Source: Bacillus sp. FJAT-45350 | GTDB taxonomy: Bacteria > Bacillota > Bacilli > Bacillales > NISU01 | DNA length: 64,000 bases | Direction of reading: 5' to 3' | Assembly (NCBI RefSeq): GCF_002335805.1 | Contig: NZ_NISU01000001.1 | Coordinates: 1,248,079 to 1,312,078 of the forward strand | Shown: positions 17,932 through 26,833 of the stretch, piece after piece | Numbering within the stretch: the stretch's first letter is position 1 | How the letters are laid out: every line of letters begins with the position of its first letter | The notes under the pieces: model-generated | The model's input: only the letters and a program-made list of their open reading frames with translations | Told to the model about the DNA's origin: nothing | The model's database searches: none | Translations under genes and position numbers: made by a program

Positions 17932-19334
17932 CACTAGTGTTGCATTAATTAATTTCAAATATTAAAAAGACTCAAAATCTTCAATAATCTCATTTTACGC
18001 ACAGAAAAAGTCCTTTATAATGGATAAGTCAGGTGGTAACCCGTCCAAATCCACTAAAAAAGGACTCACACTATGGACAAGATTACACGAAAAACTTCAT
18101 TTGGACAATGGTTTTCACCCATTAACCTTCAATTATTTGAAGAAAACGTGAAAACGTTGAAATTAGATTACTATACAAAAAAGTTAACGACCGAATCATT
18201 TCTAAAATTACTTCTTTTTGCACAACTTCAAGAAATCGAAAGTCTTCATGCACTGGGCGATAGTCTTTTTGATGACAAGCTGCAAAAAGAAGTTAACCTA
18301 GATTCTATCAGTATCTCTCAGCTATCACGGCGATTAAATAATATGAATCCTGACTTATTTCAAAAGCTTTTCTTAGATCTAGTAGCACAAATTCATGTCA
18401 AAACACACCCTACAAAACTGATTATGCCGTTAAAAATCATTGATTCAAGCACATTGCCACTTAATTTGACCCATCATAAATGGGCTAAGTTCCGCAAAAC
18501 AAAAGCGGGAGTTAAGGTGCATTTGCGTCTTGTGTTTATGGAAAATGGACTTTCCTATCCTGAAAAAGCTGTTATTACAACGGCAAAAGAACACGATCGT
18601 GGTCAACTTGAAGTGATGATTGATAACAAAGAATGCATGTATGTGTTTGACCGTGGTTACCTTGATTACGAGCGATTTGATCGCATGACGGATGATGGCT
18701 ACTTTTTTCTTTCAAGACTACGTAAAAATGCGGTCGTACGCGAAGTTTATGAATTTAAACTACCAGAAGGTTCAGCAGTATTATCAGATCAAATGGTATT
18801 GATTGGTACAACTCAAAACCGTAGTGAAAATTACTTTCGCCTATTAAAAGTGAAGGATTCAAAAGGAAATGAGCTTCATTTAATCACTAACCGTTTTGAT
18901 TTGAGTGCTGAAGAGATTTCTGAGATGTATAAATCACGCTGGGCAATTGAACTGTTTTTCAAATGGATAAAACAGCATCTCAACATTAAAAAGTTCTATG
19001 GTCACAGCGAATGGGCGATTCAAAATCAAGTGTTTATTGCACTGATTGTTTTTTGCCTGCATGTTCTCGTTCAAATCGAAACGAATAGCAAGCGAAAAAC
19101 CTTACAAATTAGCCGTTATTTAAGGGCTGCGCTATGGAAACCAGCGTATATCTGGATTCGAAAAATTGAAGGAAAAGCAGTCCCTTAATAAACAAATTGT
19201 CGTCGTTACTTATGCTCAATTGTAAAAAAATCCAAATGGATGGAACCACCTTTGGTTAGGTATTTCCTTTTTTGGCTCTAAGCAGAGAAAACATTAAAAC
19301 TGAAAATTCCAACAATATTTATGCAACACTAGTG
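17932..19334 (+). mobile_element. IS4-family insertion sequence, complete, 1403 bp
   Basis: The terminal inverted repeats begin CACTAGTGTTGCAT at both ends. The element is flanked by an exact 9-bp target duplication, AGATTATGA (17923-17931 and 19335-19343). It carries one intact transposase. It is inserted directly upstream of the rhodanese gene, inside what looks like its promoter region. Confidence 0.95.
18073..19188 (+). CDS. IS4-family transposase (DDE)
   Basis: 371 residues, similar in layout to IS4Bsu1-type transposases. An N-terminal DUF4372-like region (TTESFLKLLLFAQLQEIESL) is followed by the DDE core: Asp in the KIIDSSTLPL segment, Asp in the VFDRGYLDYERF segment, and Glu in the YKSRWAIELFFKWIKQ motif (the YREK-like signature of IS4). 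It cuts and pastes the element. Full length with no broken frame. No strong ribosome binding site is seen before the ATG, as often for transposases. Confidence 0.95.
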   Translation: MDKITRKTSFGQWFSPINLQLFEENVKTLKLDYYTKKLTTESFLKLLLFAQLQEIESLHALGDSLFDDKLQKEVNLDSISISQLSRRLNNMNPDLFQKLFLDLVAQIHVKTHPTKLIMPLKIIDSSTLPLNLTHHKWAKFRKTKAGVKVHLRLVFMENGLSYPEKAVITTAKEHDRGQLEVMIDNKECMYVFDRGYLDYERFDRMTDDGYFFLSRLRKNAVVREVYEFKLPEGSAVLSDQMVLIGTTQNRSENYFRLLKVKDSKGNELHLITNRFDLSAEEISEMYKSRWAIELFFKWIKQHLNIKKFYGHSEWAIQNQVFIALIVFCLHVLVQIETNSKRKTLQISRYLRAALWKPAYIWIRKIEGKAVP

Positions 19335-19379
19335 AGATTATGATACAATTATAAAATTACTAAAAAAAGGAGCATATCC

Positions 19380-19718
19380 ATGAAAAAAATTTCACCAGAA
19401 TCATTTTATAAGAGTATGGAAAATCAAGAGAAAATTCTACTTCTAGATGTACGAGCAGAGGAGAAATATAAAAAGTTTCATATAAAGGGTTCAACAATTG
19501 AAAATCTAAACATACCGAAAACGACGATTTTTGATTTAGAACATGATAGTGAAGGTTCTATCAATGATTTGGCAAAAGACAGAGAAGTGATTGTTACTTG
19601 TACTACAGGAAACTCAGCGACAAGATGTGCTTCGATTCTATCACAAAGGGATTACAAGGTTTCTGTTTTAGAAGGTGGAATTACTGCCTGGAAAGAGTAT
19701 TGTAAAGATAGAGAATAG
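19380..19718 (+). CDS. Rhodanese-like domain protein
   Basis: 112 residues forming one rhodanese domain. The start is LLLDVRAEEKYKKFHIKGS and the active-site loop is CTTGNSA with the catalytic Cys near residue 83, so sulfur transfer is possible. No second domain is present. GGAG is 7 nt before the ATG. An IS4 insertion 45 bp upstream may have altered its promoter. Confidence 0.88.
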   Translation: MKKISPESFYKSMENQEKILLLDVRAEEKYKKFHIKGSTIENLNIPKTTIFDLEHDSEGSINDLAKDREVIVTCTTGNSATRCASILSQRDYKVSVLEGGITAWKEYCKDRE

Positions 19719-19756
19719 ATATAATTAACGATTTCGGAACAGAGGGAGAAAAGTAT

Positions 19757-20515
19757 ATGTTGGGTTACTATAGTAAACTTTCTTCGGAAGTATATGATCT
19801 AGATAAATATATTGGTCTTTCATTTGGAGATGTGGGATTTTATAGCGAGAGATTAGCTTCGTGTAAGGGCAACGTTCTTGAACCAGGGGTTGGAACGGGT
19901 AGAATTCTAATTCCACTGTTAGAGAAAGGCTTGAAAGTGGATGGTTTCGATGTTTCAGAAGAAATGTTAAAAATATGCCGTCACAACTGTGAAAAAAGAG
20001 GGTTACACCCAAAACTATTTGAAGGAAAAATGGAATCAGTCTCATTAGATTCAAAATATGAAGCTATTATCGTGCCAACCGGGACATTCCTACTGTTACA
20101 TAGAAGAGATGATTCTGTTAAAGCATTAAAAAATTTCTATAACCATCTTTCTAATGGAGGTAGACTAATTTTAGATATTTTTTTACAAACGGATGTTTCG
20201 ATTGAAAAAGCATCAACTAGAACTTGGCAATCTAAAAATGGGGATATTATCACGTTAGAAAATAAAGTAGTCGAAGTAGATTATATTAATCAATACACAA
20301 TATCTCATAATCGCTACGAAAAGTGGAGTAACGGTGAGCTATTACAAACAGAACTTGAACGATTTCCACTACGTTGGTATGGAATAGAAGAATTCAGAAT
20401 GATTCTTGAACAGATTGGGTTTGAAGATATTATAATATCAGCGGATTATGAGTACGGACAATACCCAACTAAGTCAAGCCAAGTTATTACCTTTGAAGCT
20501 GTTGCTAGGAGATAA
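19757..20515 (+). CDS. Class I SAM-dependent methyltransferase
   Basis: 252 residues. The SAM-binding motif I is VLEPGVGTGRILIPL near residues 40-54, with an acidic motif II in the GFDVSEEML segment and motif IV around IIVPTGTFLLLH. This is a Methyltransf_25-type fold. The substrate is unknown. AGGGAG precedes the ATG. It lies 38 bp after the rhodanese gene, so they may be co-transcribed. Confidence 0.9.
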   Translation: MLGYYSKLSSEVYDLDKYIGLSFGDVGFYSERLASCKGNVLEPGVGTGRILIPLLEKGLKVDGFDVSEEMLKICRHNCEKRGLHPKLFEGKMESVSLDSKYEAIIVPTGTFLLLHRRDDSVKALKNFYNHLSNGGRLILDIFLQTDVSIEKASTRTWQSKNGDIITLENKVVEVDYINQYTISHNRYEKWSNGELLQTELERFPLRWYGIEEFRMILEQIGFEDIIISADYEYGQYPTKSSQVITFEAVARR

Positions 20516-20558
20516 TATTTCCTTAAATACTCAGCCTTTGAGTTAGATTCATAAGAAG

Positions 20559-20592
20559 AAAGGGAGGATACCGAATTATGTATTCTCCCTTT
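20559..20592. terminator. Bidirectional terminator
   Basis: AAAGGGAG-GATAC pairs with GTAT-CTCCCTTT, lying between the convergent methyltransferase and MFS genes. Flanking A- and T-rich bases allow use in both directions. Confidence 0.75.
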
Positions 20593-20600
20593 CCATTTAT

Positions 20601-22064
20601 TCAATATTTTTGTTGTTTGCTTCTACGTACAAGTAACGCAAGTATAACTGCGGCAATTGCCAAGTAAAATCCAGTAGAAAAACTTTGCTGTGAGCCATAC
20701 GTCAGGGCAGCAATCACTTCTTCTGCAGTAGGATTTATAATGCCATTGTTTTGTAGATATGTTTGTTGACCATTTTCCATGACAGATATGAACAGTGCCG
20801 CACCGATTGCACCGGACACTTGCATTAACGTGTTCATAATCGCAGTACCATGTGGATACAGACTTTTTGGTATCTGATTCAGACCATTTGTTTGGGCAGG
20901 CATCATAATCATCGCAACAGCAATCATTAGAATCGCTTGTTGGACAACGACAAACCAAACAGGAATTCCTGGAACGGTATATCGATAAGTAAAGACAATG
21001 ACCGCAAGAAGAATCGTTCCTGGAATTAGCAATGGTCGAGGTCCAAATCTATCAAACAAACGCCCCATAATTGGAGATAGCGCCCCGTTCAATAATCCCC
21101 CCGGTAACAAGACCAATCCAGCTGTTACAGCACTAAATAGTAGTGCGCCTTGCATATAAATCGGCATCACGAGCATCATCGCAAACATTGTCATCATGAT
21201 GAGCATCACAAGGAGGAGTCCAAGTAAAAACATCGGGTAACGGAACACACGAATGTCTAATAACGGTGATTCAAGTTTTAGTTGACGCCAACTAAACAAT
21301 GCTAATGAGACAAATCCTATTAGTAGAAATGAAAATACCACTGGATCTGAAAAACTGGCATCACCTTTACCAGCAGCACTAAAACCATAAACGATTCCAC
21401 CAAATCCGAGTGTTGATAATAGAAAGGAAACAACATCAAGTTTCGGTTTCGAGGTTTCTGAAAGGTTGGTCAAGACTTTCATACCAAACAATAAAGATGC
21501 GACCGAAATAGGCGTGATGAAATAAAACAACCAACGCCAAGTGAAATTTTCAACGATAAGTCCTGACACTGTTGGGCCGATCGCAGGGGCAAACATGATA
21601 ACAAGACCAACCATTCCCATAGCAGCTCCGCGACGTTCAACAGGGATTACAGTAAGGATTATGTTAATCAAGAGTGGGATCATAATCGCAGTACCAACTG
21701 CCTGAGTTAAACGTCCAATTAATAGAACCGCAAATACTGGACTTAAACCAGAGATAAGCGTACCAATTGTAAACAACGACATTGCGGTAATAAACAATTG
21801 GCGTGTTGTAAAACGTTGCATAAAATATGCAGAGATAGGAATCAATGTACCGATAACAAGCATATATCCAGTAACAAGCCATTGTACGGTGCTTGAAGCA
21901 ACACCGAAATCAGCCATAATCGCATTTAGGGCAACATTTAAAATCGTTTCACTTAAAATAGCAACAAATGCTCCTGAAAGTAAAACAGCTAAAATCGGGA
22001 TCGGGTTAACCTCTGGTGTGCTCGTTTCTTTTGCTGCTGCGTTTTCTTCGGCTATAACAGCCAT
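20601..22064 (-). CDS. DHA2-family MFS multidrug efflux transporter
   Basis: 487 residues, 14 predicted transmembrane helices, EmrB/QacA (DHA2) type. The N-terminal half contains the motif C region (GPTVSGLIVENFTWRWLFY) typical of proton antiporters, and the ETILNVALNAIMADFG first helix. It is related to LmrB/MdtP-type Bacillus pumps that expel hydrophobic drugs. AGGAGGAG lies before the ATG. No adjacent TetR/MarR regulator is present in this orientation, and a terminator follows. Confidence 0.93.
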   Translation of the reverse strand: MAVIAEENAAAKETSTPEVNPIPILAVLLSGAFVAILSETILNVALNAIMADFGVASSTVQWLVTGYMLVIGTLIPISAYFMQRFTTRQLFITAMSLFTIGTLISGLSPVFAVLLIGRLTQAVGTAIMIPLLINIILTVIPVERRGAAMGMVGLVIMFAPAIGPTVSGLIVENFTWRWLFYFITPISVASLLFGMKVLTNLSETSKPKLDVVSFLLSTLGFGGIVYGFSAAGKGDASFSDPVVFSFLLIGFVSLALFSWRQLKLESPLLDIRVFRYPMFLLGLLLVMLIMMTMFAMMLVMPIYMQGALLFSAVTAGLVLLPGGLLNGALSPIMGRLFDRFGPRPLLIPGTILLAVIVFTYRYTVPGIPVWFVVVQQAILMIAVAMIMMPAQTNGLNQIPKSLYPHGTAIMNTLMQVSGAIGAALFISVMENGQQTYLQNNGIINPTAEEVIAALTYGSQQSFSTGFYLAIAAVILALLVRRSKQQKY

Positions 22065-22458
22065 TAGCCTCTCCTCCTATGTAGTAAAATACGACACAGC
22101 AACATATCGCTAAATTATACTACCACCATGGATTATGAGACACAACAGTTATGTCTTGACGGGGCTAATATAGAAAAATATTTTAGTTCTGTTGGTATGT
22201 CAGTAAGTACAATATCGGCTAATTACTAGGGAGCGAGAGATTGATCTCACTGTCTTTAGAAAATATAACAAAACCCTTTTCACCACCAGTTAAATCATTA
22301 ATCAAAATAAATGGTGGTATATCAAGATTTTTTTTTAGATAAAATGGAAAAGCTTGATTCTATATGTAATATTTACCTTAAACAAATTAGAGAGTATAAT
22401 AAAAAATGTGTGAGAAATATTCACAAAATTCTTGATTTTTTGAGGAAGGGGTCTTTTT
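22065..22458. other. Divergent promoter region
   Basis: 394 bp between the MFS and HPP genes. It contains a promoter-like TTGACG-17 bp-TATTTT on the plus strand (near 22157) and a palindromic GAGATTGATCTC (22238 region). A 63-codon frame at 22311 overlaps the HPP start in another frame and lacks a ribosome binding site, so I do not call it. Confidence 0.45.
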
Positions 22459-23022
22459 GTGGAAGTTCAAAAAGAGAGACAGAAAGACGACACAAATCTT
22501 GAAATGGTAAGAAGTCTTTCTCACTATATTAATAAAATGAAAGGTACCAATAATCCAATTAAAAGTTTTCCGATAACTGATTCACTAATATCTGCAGGTG
22601 GTGGGCTGATAGCTATGGTGATTATTAGCTTAGTTGCTGTATTTTTAGGTCACCCAATGGTGTTAGGTCCAATTGGAGCTAGCTGTTTACTAGTATTTGT
22701 AGCCTATGAAGGGCCGTTTTCACAGCCTCGACACGTAATAGGTGGTCACTTACTTTCAACGATAGCTGCTTTAACTATTTGGGATCTATTTGGACGTTCC
22801 CATGTAACGATAGGGATTACACTTGCTATTGTAGTATTGCTTATGTTGCTAACAAATATGATGCATCCTCCTGCTGCAGCTAGCGCTATCGTGGCGATTA
22901 ACACACAAATTGGTTGGAGTTTTCTTTTCACCATTTTCTTATGTGCAATTTTGGCAGTGATCGTTTCGATTTTATATAATAACTTGTTTAAGAACAGGAG
23001 TTACCCTCAGAGGTGGATATAA
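22459..23022 (+). CDS. HPP family integral membrane protein
   Basis: 187 residues with four transmembrane helices. The family-naming HPP motif occurs in NMMHPPAAASAIVAI, and GPIGASCLLVF and FSQPRHVIGGHLLS are also conserved. HPP proteins are proposed nitrite or anion transporters of the chloroplast/bacterial type; the role here is unknown. A GTG start follows GAGGAAGGGG. A 41-residue zinc-ribbon-like ORF follows 13 bp later and is probably co-translated. Confidence 0.9.
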   Translation: MEVQKERQKDDTNLEMVRSLSHYINKMKGTNNPIKSFPITDSLISAGGGLIAMVIISLVAVFLGHPMVLGPIGASCLLVFVAYEGPFSQPRHVIGGHLLSTIAALTIWDLFGRSHVTIGITLAIVVLLMLLTNMMHPPAAASAIVAINTQIGWSFLFTIFLCAILAVIVSILYNNLFKNRSYPQRWI

Positions 23023-23035
23023 AGGGGTTGTAACA

Positions 23036-23161
23036 ATGATTGAAAATGTGGGCACTTGTTTTCACTGTAAGAAAAATATTTACTGTCTAGATGGATTTTT
23101 CAACGGGATGAAGCAGGAAGATGGAAATATCATTTGTTTTGACTGCTATGAGCGAGATTGA
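23036..23161 (+). CDS. 41-residue zinc-ribbon-like protein
   Basis: ATG at 23036 follows AAAGGGG. It encodes a short protein with two Cys pairs: C-x-x-C in TCFHCKK and C-x-x-C in ICFDCYE, separated by a central Cys-containing loop (IYCLDGFFNGMKQED). The pairs could bind one zinc ion. It lies 13 bp after the HPP gene, suggesting a shared transcript. No family is recognised. It is too short to be found by length-filtered gene calling. Confidence 0.65.
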   Translation: MIENVGTCFHCKKNIYCLDGFFNGMKQEDGNIICFDCYERD

Positions 23162-23328
23162 CATCAGGTAGATCAGCTGACGTATGTCTAGTTTTGGATA
23201 CCGGATTACTATGAAACTCTTATAGTTTAGCCAAATGGTGTTACTATGCAAAAAACCTTACATATTTTGTAAGATGATAAGGGATAATAAGTTTGTATTT
23301 TCAAATACGAATTGCAGAGGTAAGCCGT

Positions 23329-23955
23329 ATGAAACAAAAACAAAAACAAAGTATTCTTTTGCTCTTTATTATATGCTTAAACATTTTTAAAGGAACATGG
23401 AGGGAAATCCCACAATACAAAAGAGGGTTATTGTATATTAGTTTTTTAAATTCTATGTACTATTACCTTTGTAAAAGAAGCCTACTTTGGGAGTTTAGAC
23501 CGGAGGGGGTTCGCTGGGAGCTTTTGAGGATTGTTCACATTTTTATAATTTCACCTTCGATCGTTCTTTTGTTTATATCTGATTTACCTAAATCTATCCC
23601 AAAGAAAATTGTCCATCTGCTAAAATGGGTAATTTACTGTTCAGTCACTGAATATATTATTTTAAAATTGAATATGATTCGGTTTAAATACGGTTGGAAC
23701 ATTTATTGGTCTGGTTTAGTCTATTTAAAGATATTTGTCTATGGATACTTATATAATAAAAGACCATTACTTACATTTATTCTTTCTCTATTTTCTGCTA
23801 TATTTTTTACTGCGAAATTTAAGATACCATTAAGAAAAAGGCTTTTAAAAGGACCTTTCTATTTATTTCTTAAATACCCTAGATTTCCATTTGAATCCAG
23901 ATTTAAAACAGTTTTATATACTAAACTAGATCAATTAAAGAATAAATTGACTTAG
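23329..23955 (+). CDS. CBO0543-family membrane protein
   Basis: 208 residues, mostly hydrophobic with several transmembrane helices. It has the layout of Bacillus CBO0543 proteins: a YYYLCKRSLLWEF segment, LKWVIYCSVTEYIIL, and the KYGWNIYWSG plus KRPLLTFILS pair near the end. Function unknown. ATG 23329 follows AGAGGT; the upstream in-frame TTG at 23293 has no ribosome binding site. Another family member is at 33872. Confidence 0.72.
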   Translation: MKQKQKQSILLLFIICLNIFKGTWREIPQYKRGLLYISFLNSMYYYLCKRSLLWEFRPEGVRWELLRIVHIFIISPSIVLLFISDLPKSIPKKIVHLLKWVIYCSVTEYIILKLNMIRFKYGWNIYWSGLVYLKIFVYGYLYNKRPLLTFILSLFSAIFFTAKFKIPLRKRLLKGPFYLFLKYPRFPFESRFKTVLYTKLDQLKNKLT

Positions 23956-24113
23956 TAATGATCGTGGTCACAGTGAAAAAGTATGTATAGGTCTTTTTCT
24001 AGGAAAAGTGTCAATATTGTCATTATATTTAAAATAATACTTGCAATTTAGTTAACTCATTGGTAATATAATAAACAATCAATTTATTAAAATAAAAATT
24101 AAATAGCGATAAA

Positions 24114-24284
24114 CTTCTTATCCAGAGTGGTAGAGGGACAGGCCCTATGAAACCCGGCAACCATCAAGTTATCCATTAACTTGAACGGTGCTAATTCCTG
24201 CAAAGGTGTTAACCTTTGAAAGATGAGAGGAGATGTATATAACTATACAAACCTCTCTTTAGATTTAAGGAGAGGTATTTTTAT
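24114..24284 (+). promoter_or_regulatory. SAM-I (S-box) riboswitch
   Basis: The conserved S-box core is present: CTTATCCAGAGTGG, AGGGACAGGCCC, ATGAAACCCGGCAACC, then GGTGCTAATTCCTGC, and the closing GATGAGAGG that pairs with the first strand. An overlapping terminator (ACCTCTC...GAGAGGT then ATTTTT, 24251-24282) can alternatively pair with the GAGAGG strand of the aptamer. High SAM should therefore stop transcription. It controls the MsrA-like gene at 24376. Confidence 0.95.
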
Positions 24285-24375
24285 TATTGTATACACTCTA
24301 AACGGTAATTGCTTACACATTACTAATAAGTTGTCTTAATGGATAAAAGGCTTATCGCTCAAAGGAGCGGTAATA

Positions 24376-24744
24376 ATGGAAAGAGCAGTGTTTGGTGCAA
24401 GTGAGTTTTTCAGTCAGAAAGCATTCTTTACAGGGTATCGTGGGATTGAATATGTACAAATAGAACAGGTGAAAGGGACCAATCTAGATATAGTAGAAAT
24501 TTGGTTTAACCCTTGGAAAGTATCATACACTGAATTGGTAGACTTGTTTTTTGACTTACATGATCCTACAACGAGAGACGGTCAGCAACGTAATAATCAG
24601 TCATTCATCTTCTTTTCAAATAGTAACCAATTAAAAGTGGCTAAACAAAAGAAAAAGGCACTAAATCACTCGGCTAAATGTGAAGTGATTACAGAAATCA
24701 CTCCAGTAGGGGTAAAAGTAAAAGAGATTAAACAAATATCTTAA
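24376..24744 (+). CDS. MsrA-like protein lacking the catalytic cysteine
   Basis: 122 residues aligning with peptide-methionine (S)-S-oxide reductase MsrA: AVFGASEFF for the usual A-F-A-G-C-F-W start, then TGYRGIEYVQ, the VEIWFNPWKVSYTELVDLFF segment, and the HDPT motif. In the alignment the nucleophilic Cys is Glu at residue 10, the following Trp is Phe, and no resolving Cys is present. It is also shorter than active MsrA (usually about 170-200). It is therefore unlikely to reduce methionine sulfoxide. AAAGGAGCGG precedes the ATG. The S-box leader upstream ties it to methionine/SAM limitation. Confidence 0.8.
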   Translation: MERAVFGASEFFSQKAFFTGYRGIEYVQIEQVKGTNLDIVEIWFNPWKVSYTELVDLFFDLHDPTTRDGQQRNNQSFIFFSNSNQLKVAKQKKKALNHSAKCEVITEITPVGVKVKEIKQIS

Positions 24745-24781
24745 TGAAAGTATTAATACCTTTATTATTTGATTTAGATTG

Positions 24782-24816
24782 AAGCAATTGCTCTTACAAA
24801 GACAATTGCTTTTTTA
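24782..24816 (+). terminator. Intrinsic terminator
   Basis: AAGCAATTG and CAATTGCTT arms followed by TTTTT, directly after the MsrA-like gene. Confidence 0.85.
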
Positions 24817-25014
24817 GTGTAAAAAATAACAAAGAAGTGTAAACCGATGGAAGTTAACCCGTTTTTCTTAGATAACTATTTGATTTCATTCACCAGAAAA
24901 AATATAAAATAATATTTTTGAAGAATCGTGACAATACAGTAAACTAAACTATGTTACAAGAAACTGTTACTAAAAATGAAACCATGGTATGTCAACACTA
25001 AACTGGACAAATAA

Positions 25015-25839
25015 TTAAAGGTGTACTGACTTGAATTCGATAGGTGTAACATAATCTAGTGAACCATGGATACGAACATGGTTATACCAATGAACATAAT
25101 CAAAAAGTTCAAGGTCAAGTTCGGGTTGGTTAGAGAATACTCTACCATTCACAAACTCAGTTTTAATAACTTTAAAGGTTGCCTCCGCTACAGCGTTGTC
25201 ATAGGGGGTTCCTTTGTTGCTTAAAGAACGTTCAATTCCAAAGGTTTTTAGTGCTTCATCAATAAGTTTGTTCTTAAATTCACTGCCCCGATCCGTGTGA
25301 AATAATTCAAGACGATGAAGGTTGTATGGAACTTTTGCGAAGGCACGCTGAACTAAGGCTGCGTCTTTTTGAGGACCAGCACTATATCCAATAATTTCAC
25401 GGTTATATAAATCTACTAAAATACAGATGTAATGCCACTTTTGCTGAACTCGAACGTAAGTCAAGTCACTCACTACGACTTTGAGTTCTTTTTCTTGGTT
25501 AAATTCTCGATTTAAGGCATTGCCGATAGGAGATTCATTACACTTTGTTTTCGATGGTTTAAACTGAGCCACTGTGTATTTGGATACCAGTCCTTGTTCC
25601 TTCATAATCCGACTAATACGCCGACGAGAGACTTGCAACCCTTGCTTTTCTAGTTCTTTCTTTAATTTACGTTGTCCATAAATTTGGCGGCTTCTATTGA
25701 AAAGGTCAACGATGAGCTTCGTTACCTCTTCGTCAGGGTTCTCTCGTTTCTTTGCTTCATAATAATACGTACTTCGAGGAAGTTGTAGGACGTTACACAT
25801 TGCTGATACCGAGTATTTGTGAAGGTTATTACGGATCAC
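25015..25839 (-). CDS. IS3-family transposase OrfB
   Basis: 274 residues, complete. An HTH_21 region (YGQRKLKKELEKQGLQVSRRRI) is followed by an rve integrase core with catalytic Asp in VSDLTYV, Asp in HTDRGSEF, and Glu in the AEATFKVIKTE segment. The GTG start overlaps the TAGATG of the OrfA end, allowing coupled translation. There is no broken frame. Confidence 0.95.
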   Translation of the reverse strand: MIRNNLHKYSVSAMCNVLQLPRSTYYYEAKKRENPDEEVTKLIVDLFNRSRQIYGQRKLKKELEKQGLQVSRRRISRIMKEQGLVSKYTVAQFKPSKTKCNESPIGNALNREFNQEKELKVVVSDLTYVRVQQKWHYICILVDLYNREIIGYSAGPQKDAALVQRAFAKVPYNLHRLELFHTDRGSEFKNKLIDEALKTFGIERSLSNKGTPYDNAVAEATFKVIKTEFVNGRVFSNQPELDLELFDYVHWYNHVRIHGSLDYVTPIEFKSVHL

Positions 25840-25841
25840 AT

Positions 25842-26126
25842 CTACTTTCGTCCCATGATCAGCGCGGCTTGCTTTAAAATGTCATTTTCCATAGCGAGGC
25901 GTTGGTTTTCTTTTCGAAGTCGAAGTAGTTCTTCTTGTTCTGGCGTTCGATTGTCCTTTTCTTCAAAGGAACCACTTGCCTGGTTTTGTTGAACCCATTT
26001 CTCAAAGGAAGAAGCCGTCAATTCGTATTCTTTAATAATTTCCGAACGAGGTTTACCAGAAGCATATAATTGGACGATTTGTTCTTTGAATTCTTTCGTA
26101 AATGATCGGCGCTTACGTTTTGTCAT
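25842..26126 (-). CDS. IS3-family transposase OrfA
   Basis: 94 residues, the same DNA-binding and leucine-zipper protein as in copy A but with Glu at position 41. It is followed directly by OrfB. Confidence 0.95.
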   Translation of the reverse strand: MTKRKRRSFTKEFKEQIVQLYASGKPRSEIIKEYELTASSFEKWVQQNQASGSFEEKDNRTPEQEELLRLRKENQRLAMENDILKQAALIMGRK

Positions 26127-26260
26127 AGTCTCGTCTCCTTCGAGTAATTTGACTCAAGTGTATAGCACCTTAACAAACCTGTCCAACTTAGTGTAGCCTA
26201 TCCAACCATGCTCTTTTTTGGTAAGCGTAAAATAGTCCACACCTGTCAACCAAGTGTGGA

Positions 26261-26428
26261 CTATTGTATGATGTAATTAATTCTTTTTAATACGGCAATA
26301 AGACGGAATTGTTCCTCCAGCCATTTTACTTTTGCAGCCAATTCAGCGTTTTGCTTTTCGAGCGAATCACACTTTTCTTGTAATGCATCTATTTGGTTAG
26401 TAGTTGGGTTAATAGTTGTCGTTTTCAT
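26261..26428 (-). pseudogene. IS66 TnpC transposase, N-terminal remnant
   Basis: A 55-codon frame starting with a Thr-rich segment and then the coiled-coil LEKQNAELAAKVKWLEEQFRL typical of the TnpC N-terminus. It then diverges into IAVLKRINYIIQ and stops. The DDE domain is deleted. A perfect TAGTCCACAC inverted repeat (26234-26262) lies just beyond the stop. Confidence 0.8.
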
Positions 26429-26476
26429 ACTCTAAATATACTACATTTTCCGAAGAAAAACCTTAGTTTTTTAGCG

Positions 26477-26833
26477 TTAAATGATAGTGCGTGCAGTTAC
26501 TTCTTGATGAGCGTGACGTTGTGTAATTGGTAATCCATCCAGCAACCACCGGAATTGCCGATAACTAATATTTAATGTAGAAGAGCTATCTTCATCTGGC
26601 CATTCAAACGTACCACGTTCTAGACGCCGGTAATACAGCCAAAATCCATTTGTCTCCCACTGCAGTATTTTTAGTTTATCTCGTTTACGATTACAGAAAA
26701 CAAAGAGGCAGGGAGAAAAGGGATCTAAATCGAACCCTTCTTGAACTAGAACTGCCAATCCATCAATCGATTTACGAAGATCCGTACTACCTCTTGCGAG
26801 GTAGACACGTTCTATATTCTTTTCACTGATCAT
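26477..26833 (-). CDS. tnpB: IS66-family accessory protein TnpB
   Basis: 118 residues with the IS66 Orf2 signature: RVYLARGSTDLRKSIDGLAVLV near the start, then the CLFVFCNRKRDKLKILQWETNGFWLYYRRLE core split over residues 43-72. It is needed with TnpA and TnpC for transposition; its biochemical role is unknown. Its ATG overlaps the TnpA stop (TAATG), so translation is coupled. Confidence 0.95.
   Translation of the reverse strand: MISEKNIERVYLARGSTDLRKSIDGLAVLVQEGFDLDPFSPCLFVFCNRKRDKLKILQWETNGFWLYYRRLERGTFEWPDEDSSSTLNISYRQFRWLLDGLPITQRHAHQEVTARTII

Larger units (their letters stand above)
24985..26204 (-). mobile_element. IS3-family element, copy B, complete, 1220 bp
   Basis: Inverted repeats start TGG and share ACACTAA..TGGACA further in. 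The flanks show a 4-bp direct repeat ACCA (24981-24984 and 26205-26208). It is near-identical to copy A at the left window edge and in the same orientation 25 kb away. Only four bases separate its right duplication from that of the adjacent IS66 remnant. Confidence 0.93.

Noticed and set aside
22311-22502. 63-codon frame before the HPP gene
   Set aside because: Overlaps the HPP start in another frame and has no ribosome binding site.
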